Origin: Rhizobium sp. Leaf453
GTDB taxonomy: Bacteria; Pseudomonadota; Alphaproteobacteria; Rhizobiales; Rhizobiaceae
Assembly: GCF_001425605.1 (NCBI RefSeq)
Contig: NZ_LMRG01000028.1
Span: 248,001-312,000 of the forward strand
Direction of reading: 5' to 3'
Length of the DNA stretch: 64,000 nt
Shown here: piece after piece, positions 9,919 to 18,260 of the stretch
Numbering within the stretch: the stretch's first letter is position 1
How the letters are laid out: every line of letters begins with the position of its first letter
The notes under the pieces: generated by a model
The model's input: only the letters and a program-made list of their open reading frames with translations
What the model was told of the DNA's origin: nothing
Databases searched by the model: none
Program-made: the position numbers and the translations under genes

Positions 9919-10548
9919 ATGAGTGCGCGTATCGTCGTTTTTGACATCGGTGGGGTTTTGATCGATTGGAACCCGGTCTATCTCTACAAAAAGATGCTTC
10001 CGGACGATGCAAGCGTCGCGCAGTTCCTCACAGAGGTCTGCAACGGCGCATGGAATGAGCAGTTCGATGCCGGAACGCCATTTGCCGAAGGTATTGCCGA
10101 ACTTGCAGAGCGCCATCCGGCTCAAGCCGACCTGATCGAGGCCTACTGGCATCGCTGGCATGAAATGCTGGGCGGAGAAATACCCGGCACTGCCAAAATC
10201 CTGGAGCGGCTTAAGATCGCTGATGTCCCCGTGCATGCCATATCCAACTGGTCGGCCGAAACATTTCCTCGTGCGCTCGAGCGATTTCCGTTTCTGGATG
10301 CCTTCGACATTCTCGTGGTTTCGGGACGAGAGAAGATGGTGAAGCCGGGCAGGGAAATCTTCGACCTGTTCCTGCAGCGGGCCGGCGTACCCGCAGGAGA
10401 TTGCCTGTTCATCGACGATAATCCGGCTAATATCGCGACGGCGACGGCACTTGGATTCCAGACGGAACTGTTCCGTTCGGCCGAGGCGTTGGAGCTGCGG
10501 CTGGTCGATATGGGCCTTCTGACTGAAAACGAAAGGGTGAATGCGTGA
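9919..10548 (+). CDS. HAD-superfamily hydrolase (YihX/haloacid dehalogenase-like phosphatase)
   Basis: About 209 residues with HAD motif I FDIGGVLIDWNP, motif II ISNW, motif III lysine in KMVKPGREIFD and motif IV LFIDDNPANI. The second motif I aspartate is replaced by glycine, as in the YihX (glucose-1-phosphate phosphatase) subgroup, so loss of activity need not be assumed. An ATG at 9901 would add six residues; I prefer 9919 because GTGAGG lies at normal spacing and the Rossmann strand starts at once. It overlaps the DeoR gene by 4 bp. A sugar-phosphate phosphatase role in the linked pathway is an inference. Confidence 0.82.
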   Translation: MSARIVVFDIGGVLIDWNPVYLYKKMLPDDASVAQFLTEVCNGAWNEQFDAGTPFAEGIAELAERHPAQADLIEAYWHRWHEMLGGEIPGTAKILERLKIADVPVHAISNWSAETFPRALERFPFLDAFDILVVSGREKMVKPGREIFDLFLQRAGVPAGDCLFIDDNPANIATATALGFQTELFRSAEALELRLVDMGLLTENERVNA

Positions 10549-11327
10549 GTACGGAAAAGCCGGAATTTGCAGTGCTCTCTCCGGAAGAACGGCAGGCCGT
10601 TATCGTGGAGAAGGTCAATGCGACCGGTCGCGTGGTCGCGGCTGCGCTTGCGCAGGAATTCGGGGTTTCGGAAGATTCGATCCGGCGGGATCTGCGCGAC
10701 CTCTCGGATGCTGGCCTTGTGCAGCGGTTTCATGGCGGGGCGTCACGGCTGGTGACGCCGGCTCTCGATTTCCATCGCCGCGAAACGGTGGGGACGGGCG
10801 AGAAGCAGTTGATCGGCCGGGCTGCAGCAGTAGTGATTCCCGAAGGCGCAACGCTGCTGGTCGATTCCAGCACGACGGTTCTGCATTTTCTGCGTAGCCT
10901 TCCGCCATCGCTTTCGGTGCGGATCATTACAACGGCCGTGGATGTAGCAGCTGCCGCGCTCGATCACCCGCTGTCGGAGGTCATCATGATCGGCGGTCGG
11001 CTCGGCCGGCTGACTCGCAATGCAACCGGCGCCGGTGCCATCGAGGCGGTTCGCGCCCTCAAGGCCGATTACTGCATTCTCGGAACCTGTGCGCTGGACA
11101 ACAATCTGATGCTGCGCGCTGATGATTATGAGGACGCCTACCTGAAGGCAACGATGATCAAGGCGTCCAACAAGACATTGCTGCTGGCAACCGCCGACAA
11201 ACTTGGCCAGGTCGCGACCTATGAGGTTGCGCCGGTATCCTTGGTTTCGACGCTTTTCACCAGCGCGCACGACAACGCCATCCTCAAGCGCATCCAGGAG
11301 CTTGGCGTCGATGTCGAGATGACCTGA
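10545..11327 (+). CDS. DeoR/GlpR-family transcriptional regulator
   Basis: A 260-residue repressor. The N-terminal helix-turn-helix is seen in VAAALAQEFGVSEDSIRRDL and is followed by the family signature RFHGGA. The C-terminal DeoR effector domain (sugar-phosphate isomerase-like) contains LLVDSSTTVLHFL, which binds phosphorylated sugars in known members. The start is GTG and overlaps the HAD stop codon, so translation is coupled. It probably controls its own operon through the direct repeats upstream of the HAD gene, and perhaps the adjacent divergent GH3/MFS promoter. Confidence 0.88.
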   Translation: MSTEKPEFAVLSPEERQAVIVEKVNATGRVVAAALAQEFGVSEDSIRRDLRDLSDAGLVQRFHGGASRLVTPALDFHRRETVGTGEKQLIGRAAAVVIPEGATLLVDSSTTVLHFLRSLPPSLSVRIITTAVDVAAAALDHPLSEVIMIGGRLGRLTRNATGAGAIEAVRALKADYCILGTCALDNNLMLRADDYEDAYLKATMIKASNKTLLLATADKLGQVATYEVAPVSLVSTLFTSAHDNAILKRIQELGVDVEMT

Positions 11328-11356
11328 CAAAATACTATTGTTTCAAGGAGATGATG

Positions 11357-12364
11357 ATGAGTTTTTCACTTGGCGAAGACGCCAGGGCCGTTCTGCTGCC
11401 CGCTTTCGACAGCCTTGACTTTGCTGATGTCGCCGAACCGTTTCTGGAAAAGGGCGGTCAATCCGTTCTGATCGGTGAGACGCGGACGGAATATGTCTCG
11501 CGGGGAATGTCGACGGAACGGCTTGCATCCGAGACGCCGGACCAGTTTCGGGCCTTCGTCGAAAGGCTGAAAGCCCGGCGGCCGGACCTGATCGTTGCGG
11601 TGGATCAGGAAATGGGCGGTATCCAGAGACTTCAGGGTCTCGTTCCCGCGCTACCTGATCTGGCGAAGGCCAATGTTTTGACGGACGAGGCGCTTGCCGA
11701 TCGCTGCTTTGATACGGCCCGCGGCGCCCGCGAACTCGGGGTATCGATGTTCCTGGCGCCGATCGCCGATATTATCGATGGTCGAAATATCTGGCTTGAA
11801 AACCGGACTATGGGCGCGGATGCGCAGGTCGTGGCGCGGCTGGTTTCCGCCTATGTCAAAGGCGTTCAGCGAGCCGGGTTGACCGCGGTCACGAAGCATT
11901 TTCCGGGTTTCAACGATTTGGATGGCGATCCGGCATTAATCGACGTTTCGCTGCACACGACACGTGACCGCATCATGGCCAATGCACTGCCCTTCACGGC
12001 GGCGATTGCCGCCGGCACGAAGGCGATCATGACCGGCCCGGCACCCGTTGTGGCGTTGGACCCGGACAATGCGGCAAGCACGTCGGCAACCGTCATGACG
12101 CTACTCAGGCAGCAGTTCGGTTTCACCGGCCTGATCGTCAGCGACGACCTCGATGCGCCTGCGACAATGCGCGGCCGGTCGCTGCTCGAAACCGCCATCG
12201 CGTCTCTGTCCGCCGGTGCAGATTTGCTCCTCGTCGCCGGCGGGCCGCATCTCGAAGCCTTGTGTAATGGGCTTGTCGAGGCGGTGCGGACAGGTGCATT
12301 GTCCGCCGAGCGTCTTTCGGATGCCGCCAACCGCGTGCGCTTGAATGCTGCCGGACTGGACTGA
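11357..12364 (+). CDS. Divergent glycoside hydrolase family 3 protein (NagZ-like)
   Basis: A 335-residue single-domain GH3 protein related to the beta-N-acetylglucosaminidase NagZ. The fold motifs VDQEMGGIQRL, KHFPG and GLIVSDDLDAPATM are clear, and Asp263 in SDD is at the position of the GH3 nucleophile. However, the NagZ loop KHFPGHGDT..DSH, which carries the Asp-His general acid pair, reads KHFPGFNDLDGDPAL here, so the catalytic His is missing. The enzyme may use another acid, act on another linkage, or be a binding protein. Three ATG codons occur in a row; I chose the third (11357) because AGGAG ends at 11350. No signal peptide is present. It ends the HAD-DeoR operon. Confidence 0.82.
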   Translation: MSFSLGEDARAVLLPAFDSLDFADVAEPFLEKGGQSVLIGETRTEYVSRGMSTERLASETPDQFRAFVERLKARRPDLIVAVDQEMGGIQRLQGLVPALPDLAKANVLTDEALADRCFDTARGARELGVSMFLAPIADIIDGRNIWLENRTMGADAQVVARLVSAYVKGVQRAGLTAVTKHFPGFNDLDGDPALIDVSLHTTRDRIMANALPFTAAIAAGTKAIMTGPAPVVALDPDNAASTSATVMTLLRQQFGFTGLIVSDDLDAPATMRGRSLLETAIASLSAGADLLLVAGGPHLEALCNGLVEAVRTGALSAERLSDAANRVRLNAAGLD

Positions 12365-12385
12365 ATAACAGACCCTTTGACAACG

Positions 12386-12416
12386 AAGGCCCGCCGGAGT
12401 TCCGCCGGCGGGCCTT
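12386..12416. terminator. Bidirectional terminator between two GH3 genes
   Basis: AAGGCCCGCCGG and its exact reverse complement form a 12-bp stem around a 7-nt loop, placed between convergent genes and followed by TTT on the plus strand. It can serve both genes. Confidence 0.8.
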
Positions 12417-12442
12417 TGTATTTTGGCGACCTTTACGATCTG

Positions 12443-13444
12443 TCAGCTCGAAACACGGTTGATCGCGGCCGAAGCCGATTGCAAACGCTCCAGGGGTAGA
12501 CGTCCGTCTTCGACTGCCTTGACGATGGCTTGGGCGAGGATGCCGAGATGCGGCATCGCCGCCGGCGACACCAGCAGAAGATCGGCTCCGGCAATCAATG
12601 CATCGACCACGGTCTGGTCGAGGGATCTGTCGCCCATCGTCGACCGGTGATCGAGATCGCAAGTGATCACCAGGCCGGAAAAGGCAAGGTCCTCGCGCAA
12701 CAGGCGGATCAGATCCGGTGAGATCGAGCCCGGCTGCGGCGGCGTCACGGCATCAAAAATGGCCGGACTGAGGAAAACGGCATCGGCGCCGGCCTCGATC
12801 CCTGCCTTGAACGGCGCGAGATAGGGTCGCAACTCATCCATGGTCATGGGAACCCGGGCTTCTTGCGTTGCCGGCAGGCCTGTGATGACAGGGTTGCCAG
12901 GGAAATGTTTCAGGGTGCTGCCAATACCCGCTTGTTTCGCGCCGCGGACATAGGCGGCAACCAGTCGCGAGACCTCGGCTATATCGTCACCGAGCGTGCG
13001 TCCAGCCAGCCACGGATTGTCCCTGGCGACGACATCGGCGGTTGGCGACAGCAGCAAATTGATCCCCAATCGACGGGCATCTTGCGCCATGGTCCTTATC
13101 TTGTCTGTAAAGGCCTCATCGGTCATGCCCACGCTGTCGCTTAATGTGGGCAAGGCGGCAGTCAAGCGATGCAGGCGATGGACAGCGGAAATGTCGGCAT
13201 CGAGAGCAATCAGGGCCGGTCCGGCGATCCCGCGGATCTGATCCGCCACAGCGTGCCAGGTTTCGGCCGTCTCATCGCGTATTCTGTCGGGATGCATGAT
13301 GCCCGTTGCATATTCCATCCCGTCCTCGCCGAACAGGATCGCCCGTCCGCCGTTTTCAAGGAATTCGATGAGATCGGGTGAAAGCCGCAGTTCGGTCGTC
13401 ACTGGGAAGAGCGTGCTGTAGGCAAGCCGCAGATGTGGGTTCAT
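12443..13444 (-). CDS. Degenerate glycoside hydrolase family 3 protein
   Basis: A 333-residue GH3 protein, homologous over its full length to the convergent neighbour. It keeps the fold motif KHFPG but has lost key residues: the substrate motif DQEGG..R is LDADISAVHRL, the Asp-His loop is absent (KHFPGNPVITGLP), and the nucleophile position in SDDL is TCDL, that is Cys262 (codon TGC). The reading frame is intact and well conserved in composition, so it is not a decaying pseudogene. I chose the ATG at 13444 (AAGGGA upstream) rather than the longer frame starting at 13504, which would run through the palindromic operator. Function may be non-catalytic ligand binding or an altered chemistry. Confidence 0.8.
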   Translation of the reverse strand: MNPHLRLAYSTLFPVTTELRLSPDLIEFLENGGRAILFGEDGMEYATGIMHPDRIRDETAETWHAVADQIRGIAGPALIALDADISAVHRLHRLTAALPTLSDSVGMTDEAFTDKIRTMAQDARRLGINLLLSPTADVVARDNPWLAGRTLGDDIAEVSRLVAAYVRGAKQAGIGSTLKHFPGNPVITGLPATQEARVPMTMDELRPYLAPFKAGIEAGADAVFLSPAIFDAVTPPQPGSISPDLIRLLREDLAFSGLVITCDLDHRSTMGDRSLDQTVVDALIAGADLLLVSPAAMPHLGILAQAIVKAVEDGRLPLERLQSASAAINRVSS

Positions 13445-13460
13445 TGAAAATCCCTTCGCA

Positions 13461-13524
13461 ATTACATGCGCGTTAATGCGCAAATCGTTTGCATGATATT
13501 GCATGAATAAGCAATATCATGCAA
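13461..13524. promoter_or_regulatory. Palindromic operator region between GH3 gene and MFS gene
   Basis: TTGCATGATATTGC and its exact reverse complement form 14-bp arms around an 8-nt spacer at 13489-13524. Next to it lies ATTACATGCGC, which resembles ATTCATGCGC in the promoter of the HAD-DeoR operon, and ATGCGCAAAT. The site lies just upstream of the minus-strand GH3 start and 200 bp before the MFS gene, so it could control both. The DeoR protein encoded nearby is the most likely binder. Confidence 0.55.
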
Positions 13525-13728
13525 TTATTGATTTTGACGTGAAATTGCCTTTCCGCTGACTGGGCCGACATATGATCGCGCCGAATTGGAGAACGGAGTG
13601 CTTCGGTTTGCGTCATTATTATGCCGGCTGCGACCTTGCGCTCGATGTCATCACGTTGTTCATCATCGATCGCGGCAGGCGCCGCGCCGTGCGATTTCTC
13701 GAACGAAATACGAAGGATTTTTCGAAGC

Positions 13729-14982
13729 ATGACCGCAAATCGCTTTGGCACCGCCCGTATCCGCAGTTCGAGACGGTTGCGTTCCAGTCTGTTTTTCCTG
13801 GCGGCAGGGGTCGGGATCGGTGGCTGGGCCGCGAGCCTGCCGTTGTTGTCTGAAAAAATGGATCTAGATAAGAGCGAACTTGGCACCGTACTTTTGTGCT
13901 TCGCACTCGGCGCCATCGTCCTGATGATCAATGTCGGCCGATATCTGGATCGACTGAAAAGCATTCATTCCGTCAGCCTGTGCGGCAGCATCGTCTTCGG
14001 GCTTGCGATTGCGCTCGTGCCCTATGTCGAAAGTATCTGGCTGCTGGGGCTTTTGATTTTTCTGGTGGGGGCGGCGTTTGGAACGCTCGATGTGTCGATG
14101 AACACGGAGGCCTCCGCCGTGGAACGCTCGACCGGCCGGCACCTCATGTCGTCCTTCCATGCTTTGTTCAGCATCGGCAATATTATCGGCGCTTTCCTGG
14201 CTGGAAAAGCCGTTGCCCATGGCGGCACCCTGTACGAGTGCCTGGGAGGAGCCGGGATCATCGTCCTGCTCGCGGCGTTTTCGACACTGCTCATCACGAA
14301 GGTCCCCACACAGGCGTCATCCGCGAACCCAACATCCGGCGCCACGCCTAGCGCGCCGTTCACGTCCTCCCAACGCCTGCTTATCGTCCTGTTCGGTGCA
14401 ATCGGTTTTCTCGCCTTCCTGGCAGAGGGCGGGTTGATGGACTGGACTGCCATTTACATGGTCGATGTTCTCGGTGCCTCCGAAAGCCGTGGCGCCTATG
14501 CCTTCGCGACATTCGCAGCAGCCATGGCGATCGGGCGGCTACTCGGCGACCGTGCGACCCAGTATCTCGGCCATGGGAATCTTCTGAAATTCGGAGGTAT
14601 CATCTGCGCCTTGTCGATCCTGACGATGCTGCTGGCAAAGAGCCCGACAGTGACGCTCGTTGTTCTGGCCTTTTGTGGCCTGGGCGTCGCCAACATGATC
14701 CCCGCCGTCTTTGCGTCCGCCGGTCACATCGGAGCGCATGCCGCGGGCCGGGCAATGGCGATCGTCACGACCATGGGCTATAGCGGCTTGCTGCTCGGCC
14801 CGGCGCTACTCGGTTTCGTGGCGCAGAGTTCAAGCCTGACCGTCAGCCTAGGCCTTATCATGCTGGCATTCGCTCTCATTTCTGTGGGGACGCTTTATCT
14901 CAGCCAGCGCATGAAGCAACACGATGCGCAACACGAGCAGCGTGACCTCGTCAAGGCAGCAGGAGTGACTCATGCTGAATGA
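13729..14982 (+). CDS. MFS transporter, YbjJ/MosC-like
   Basis: A 417-residue major facilitator protein with about twelve membrane helices. The N-terminal FFLAAGVGIGGWAASLPLL and the motif around GTLDVSMNTEASAVER resemble the YbjJ/MosC group; MosC is tied to rhizopine metabolism in Sinorhizobium, though the substrate of this group is not settled. The reading frame extends back to 13621, but I chose 13729 because residues before it are not membrane-like and CGAAGGA lies upstream. Together with the GH3 proteins it suggests uptake or export of a glycoside or amino-sugar-like compound. Confidence 0.83.
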   Translation: MTANRFGTARIRSSRRLRSSLFFLAAGVGIGGWAASLPLLSEKMDLDKSELGTVLLCFALGAIVLMINVGRYLDRLKSIHSVSLCGSIVFGLAIALVPYVESIWLLGLLIFLVGAAFGTLDVSMNTEASAVERSTGRHLMSSFHALFSIGNIIGAFLAGKAVAHGGTLYECLGGAGIIVLLAAFSTLLITKVPTQASSANPTSGATPSAPFTSSQRLLIVLFGAIGFLAFLAEGGLMDWTAIYMVDVLGASESRGAYAFATFAAAMAIGRLLGDRATQYLGHGNLLKFGGIICALSILTMLLAKSPTVTLVVLAFCGLGVANMIPAVFASAGHIGAHAAGRAMAIVTTMGYSGLLLGPALLGFVAQSSSLTVSLGLIMLAFALISVGTLYLSQRMKQHDAQHEQRDLVKAAGVTHAE

Positions 14983-15307
14983 TACGAGCGCATGCAGCGA
15001 ACCTCTGGAGAAAGTCGCCCGGCGTGCCGATGGCGACTGGCTGGAAAGCCTGCCGGCCTGTGGCATGGCGCAATTCCGCAAGAAGATCCAGCAGGGTGGC
15101 GAACCCGTCTTCGTGCTCGATCAGGAATCGTCGTTTCTTCATCCGGTCTGGCTTTTGCTGCTGCGAGAGAAGCATGGGCCGCTGTTACGCGTGACAACAC
15201 CGAAGAATCCTTTGACCCGCAAGCTGACTTCGGTTCGCCAAGTCTATCAGATTGCCCGCACAAGCGGCCTTCGTTCCGTATTGATCCCCGTGGAGCGGAA
15301 ACGCTAG
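14972..15307 (+). CDS. Hypothetical protein overlapping the MFS gene end
   Basis: A 111-residue product that I do not recognise. It starts 11 bp inside the MFS gene, with AGGAG about 7 nt before the ATG, so coupling to the transporter is likely. The protein is basic near its C terminus, has a short hydrophobic stretch HPVWLLLLRE around residues 57-66 and no clear signal peptide or membrane helix. The overlap, good ribosome site and the terminator straight after it support a real gene. Confidence 0.5.
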   Translation: MLNDTSACSEPLEKVARRADGDWLESLPACGMAQFRKKIQQGGEPVFVLDQESSFLHPVWLLLLREKHGPLLRVTTPKNPLTRKLTSVRQVYQIARTSGLRSVLIPVERKR

Positions 15308-15325
15308 TATTGGCTGAAGGCGAGA

Positions 15326-15351
15326 GCGCCGACCCGTGTTAGCGGATCGGC
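15326..15351. terminator. Terminator hairpin between convergent genes
   Basis: CGCCGACCCG and CGGATCGGCG pair as a 10-bp stem with one mismatch and a 6-nt loop between the plus-strand hypothetical gene and the minus-strand SIS gene. Its convergent position fits a shared terminator. Confidence 0.6.
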
Positions 15352-15361
15352 GTGTGAGATG

Positions 15362-16420
15362 TCACTCGATGATGGTAATCTTGGAGCCGTTCAGAAATTT
15401 GGCGGGCTCGAAACCACGCGCCGTCGCCATCGGAACCATCAGAAGCTGGATGGGAAGTATTTCCAGAACAGGGCGGAGACCTTCGGCGACATCGGGCAGA
15501 CGGAGTGTCCGCAGGTCGTCGGAGACTGCGATCGCAGTTGCATCTGGCACAACAACGAGGCAACGGCCGCCGAGGCGTGAAATATCGGCAGCGGTTTTAA
15601 GATTAAGGTCAAGCGTGGCGCCGGGACCGCCCAGGAACAGCATGCTGCGGAAGCCATTCCGCACCAATTCCAGCGGACCGTGGCGGAACTGGCCGCCGGA
15701 CAGCGCCTGGGTCGGCGCCTTGGCGGCTTCTGCCGTCACCAGTGCCGCCATCATGGCGCTGGCATAGCTTCCACCACGCCCGATGAAAGTCAACGGTTGC
15801 TCGTGGCCGAGATAGGCAAGCGTTTCCTCCATCTGTTCCGGCAGGGTGGACAAAAGGCTTTCGACGGCGTCGGCGAGGATGCCGATTTCCTCGGCCAGCG
15901 CCTCTTGGTGGCCAACCAGAAGCTGTTCGAAGATGTAGAGCGCGACGATGCCGGCGGTGTAGGTCTTGGTCGAGACAGTTTGTTCGGGGCCCACCTCCGT
16001 CGCAAGCTTCAGCGAAGCCCAGCGCGACAGCTTGTTGTCGCGGGTATTGGTGATGGCCACCCTGGCGCTCACGCCAGCGTCGAGTTCCGTCATTCGGCAG
16101 AGTTCGACGCTTTCCCCCGATTGCGAAATCGCCACAACCAGCGCACCCGAACGCAGAAGGGCAGGCGCCTGCTGGATCAGTTCCGACGTGTCCCACAACG
16201 ACACCGGCACAGGCAGTGCCTGGCTGAGCCTCAGCCAAGTGCCGTAGGCGCTGAACAGCGAACCGCCCATGCCTGTCAGGATCACATGCCGCACGTCACC
16301 CGTGTCGATCATCGTCCGGATCGCCTTGACCTCATCGATCAGGGAAGCCGTGATCAGGTGGCTGAGCTTGCGGATGGCGGCCGGCTGCTCGCCGATTTCA
16401 TCGAGATAGGACTGGGACAC
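15362..16420 (-). CDS. SIS-domain sugar isomerase/deaminase (AgaS/GlmS C-terminal-like)
   Basis: A 352-residue protein with two sugar isomerase (SIS) domains and no glutaminase domain. The phosphosugar-binding strand GMGGSLFSAYG lies near residue 50, the loop ISQSGES near residue 100, and a second SIS motif GRGGSYASAMMAAL near 215. Such proteins are phosphosugar isomerases, deaminases or deglycases (AgaS, FrlB, NagB-II types). It is the last gene of a minus-strand operon with a ROK kinase and a GntR/UTRA regulator, so it probably acts on the 6-phosphate of an amino sugar or glycated compound. The exact reaction is open. Confidence 0.83.
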   Translation of the reverse strand: MSQSYLDEIGEQPAAIRKLSHLITASLIDEVKAIRTMIDTGDVRHVILTGMGGSLFSAYGTWLRLSQALPVPVSLWDTSELIQQAPALLRSGALVVAISQSGESVELCRMTELDAGVSARVAITNTRDNKLSRWASLKLATEVGPEQTVSTKTYTAGIVALYIFEQLLVGHQEALAEEIGILADAVESLLSTLPEQMEETLAYLGHEQPLTFIGRGGSYASAMMAALVTAEAAKAPTQALSGGQFRHGPLELVRNGFRSMLFLGGPGATLDLNLKTAADISRLGGRCLVVVPDATAIAVSDDLRTLRLPDVAEGLRPVLEILPIQLLMVPMATARGFEPAKFLNGSKITIIE

Positions 16421-16436
16421 GGAAACTCCATTCTGT

Positions 16437-17396
16437 TCAAGTGTTGAGAAAAATCTGTGCGGCCGCCCCGATCATTCCAGCGTCATTGCCGAGCGAAGCG
16501 AGCGAAAAACGGACATTGCGGAGATACATATCAAGGCCGCACATCCGGGCTTCGCGCTCGAGCGGCTGCAGCAGGAGATCGCCGGCGGCGCTCAGTCCGC
16601 CCCCCAGCAGGATGACATCGGGAGCGAAAATCTGCGCCCAGGTGGCAGCACCCCGTCCAAGCCAGCGCCCGACATCGGCCAGCATCGCTTTTGCCGCCGG
16701 ATCGCCTTCAAGCGCCGCCACAACGACGTCCGAGGCATCGGCCTCCCGGCCGAAGTCGCGTGCCCGGATGGCGAGCGGACTTTGCGGAACTTCGTCGCAA
16801 TAACGCTGCGCGATCCCGTTCAAGGCGTCTCCGGAGGCGAGCGACTCCAGGCAACCGACGCACCCCTGGCGACAGGGGCGGCCATCGCTGCCGTGCATGA
16901 TCAACTGCCCGGCATTGCCCAAACCGCCGCCCGACGTGATGAAAGGCTTGCCATCGACAGTGAGTGCCACGCCGATGCCGGTTCCGGCGGCGATCAGCAG
17001 AAGGCGCCGGGCATTTTTGTCCTTGCCGAACATCGCTTCGGCAAGACCGGCCGCGGTTCCGTCGTTTTCCATCCGGGCGGGAAGGCCAAACAGTCCGCCA
17101 ATGCGCTCGGCCAAGGGGAAATCGTCGAGCTTCGGTATGTTGCCGAGATCGCCCGACAGGTTGTCGGGATGGATGCGGCCGGGAAAGCCGATGCCGATAC
17201 CTCGCAGTCTGGCGTGCGGATGTGCCGCCGCGATGTCGCGGATCGCATGAGCATATTGTCCGACAATGGCGTCTGCTTCGTCGTTGCCAAGGACAATGCG
17301 CCGCCGCTCGACAACCTCGCCTCCAGACGAGACGAGGCCGATCTTCGTGCTGCCACCGCCGATATCGATGCCGATTGCGAAATCCTGTTGCGACAC
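16437..17396 (-). CDS. ROK-family sugar kinase
   Basis: A 319-residue kinase with the ATP-binding motif IGIDIGGGSTKIGL at the N terminus and the ROK zinc motif region HGSDGRPCRQGCVGCLE, where several cysteines are kept though the spacing varies from the usual CxCGxxGC. ROK enzymes phosphorylate glucose, N-acetylglucosamine, N-acetylmannosamine or allose in the cytoplasm. It sits 16 bp before the SIS gene and 10 bp after the regulator gene, consistent with phosphorylating the imported sugar that the SIS protein then isomerises or deaminates. Confidence 0.85.
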   Translation of the reverse strand: MSQQDFAIGIDIGGGSTKIGLVSSGGEVVERRRIVLGNDEADAIVGQYAHAIRDIAAAHPHARLRGIGIGFPGRIHPDNLSGDLGNIPKLDDFPLAERIGGLFGLPARMENDGTAAGLAEAMFGKDKNARRLLLIAAGTGIGVALTVDGKPFITSGGGLGNAGQLIMHGSDGRPCRQGCVGCLESLASGDALNGIAQRYCDEVPQSPLAIRARDFGREADASDVVVAALEGDPAAKAMLADVGRWLGRGAATWAQIFAPDVILLGGGLSAAGDLLLQPLEREARMCGLDMYLRNVRFSLASLGNDAGMIGAAAQIFLNT

Positions 17397-17406
17397 GAAC
17401 GGGCTC

Positions 17407-18165
17407 CTACAGGCGGTAGCGGTTGACGTTGAGCATGAAGCCGTCGCCCTTGTAGACGGACTTCACATATTCGACGGCCTGGTCCGTATCGGTGACCGTG
17501 ACGCGCCAGACGGCGAGCACAGGAGCGCCGGGCTCAATCTTCAGATGATCGGCCTCCTCGGCGGTCGCGGCGACTGGTTCGAAAAGAGCATCCGTCCAGG
17601 TCGGCACGATGCCCCAGGTCGCAGCCATTTCCGCGTAGAGCGAACCGCCCTCGAACATGGCACGGGTGGCGGAGGGATAGAGCGCCGCAGGGAGATAGGC
17701 ATCCTCCAGCGCCACCGGGTTCCCGTCTATGCTGCGCACGCGTCGCAGGAAGATGAAATCCGCACCGCTTTCGCCCTCGCTTTGCAAATGCTTGCGGAAA
17801 GACGGAGATAGCGGCTTGCCTTCCTCATAGGCGACGATGGTCGAGCCGGGTTCGCCGCCGAGTTTTCGGACTTCCGTCGTGAAACTGTGAAAGCCGGAGA
17901 CGCCCTTCATGCGCGATGCCGTGCTGAAATAGCCGCGCCCGTGTTCGCTGTAGATGACGCCGCGGGTTTCCAACTGTTTCAGTGCCTGGCGGACGGTGAC
18001 GCGCGAAACGCCGAACTCCCGCGACAGTTCGCCTTCGGAGGGCAGGGCGAAATGGGCGCCGTTGCGGGCCTTCACCTCGCCATCGAGGATTTCCGCCACC
18101 TGCATATACATGGGGACGGCGCCGCTCTTGCGGATCGGTTTCTTTTTCAGCCACGTTTCGGTCAT
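17407..18165 (-). CDS. GntR/HutC-family regulator with UTRA domain
   Basis: A 252-residue regulator. A winged helix-turn-helix lies at about residues 20-85 (LPSEGELSREFGVSRVTVRQALKQLE) and a UTRA ligand-binding domain fills the rest, ending VYKGDGFMLNVNRYRL. Members such as NagR sense phosphorylated amino sugars. I chose the ATG at 18165 (GAGGAAA upstream); the longer frame would read through the operator at 18209. The operator-like sites upstream of this gene and upstream of the divergent importer are the likely targets. Confidence 0.88.
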   Translation of the reverse strand: MTETWLKKKPIRKSGAVPMYMQVAEILDGEVKARNGAHFALPSEGELSREFGVSRVTVRQALKQLETRGVIYSEHGRGYFSTASRMKGVSGFHSFTTEVRKLGGEPGSTIVAYEEGKPLSPSFRKHLQSEGESGADFIFLRRVRSIDGNPVALEDAYLPAALYPSATRAMFEGGSLYAEMAATWGIVPTWTDALFEPVAATAEEADHLKIEPGAPVLAVWRVTVTDTDQAVEYVKSVYKGDGFMLNVNRYRL

Positions 18166-18208
18166 CGATGTTTCCTCTCTTTTAAAGGCAGTCGGGTCGT
18201 CAGTCTCT

Positions 18209-18232
18209 AACATGTCGAGACAAGTCGGCAAG
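18209..18232. promoter_or_regulatory. Operator-like site upstream of the GntR gene
   Basis: The core ACATGTCGAGACAAGT is an imperfect dyad (half-sites ACATGT and ACAAGT, 4 bp apart). It lies 44 bp upstream of the gntR start. Over 24 aligned bases it agrees at 19 with a site upstream of the importer operon at 19979, which suggests one regulator for both. Confidence 0.55.
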
Positions 18233-18260
18233 CATGCCTTCGAGAGCATTCCTTTCGCGG

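Noticed and set aside
9919-10548. HAD protein considered inactive because motif I has Asp-Ile-Gly rather than Asp-x-Asp
   Set aside because: The YihX-type subgroup naturally lacks the second aspartate and is active, so no loss of function is claimed.
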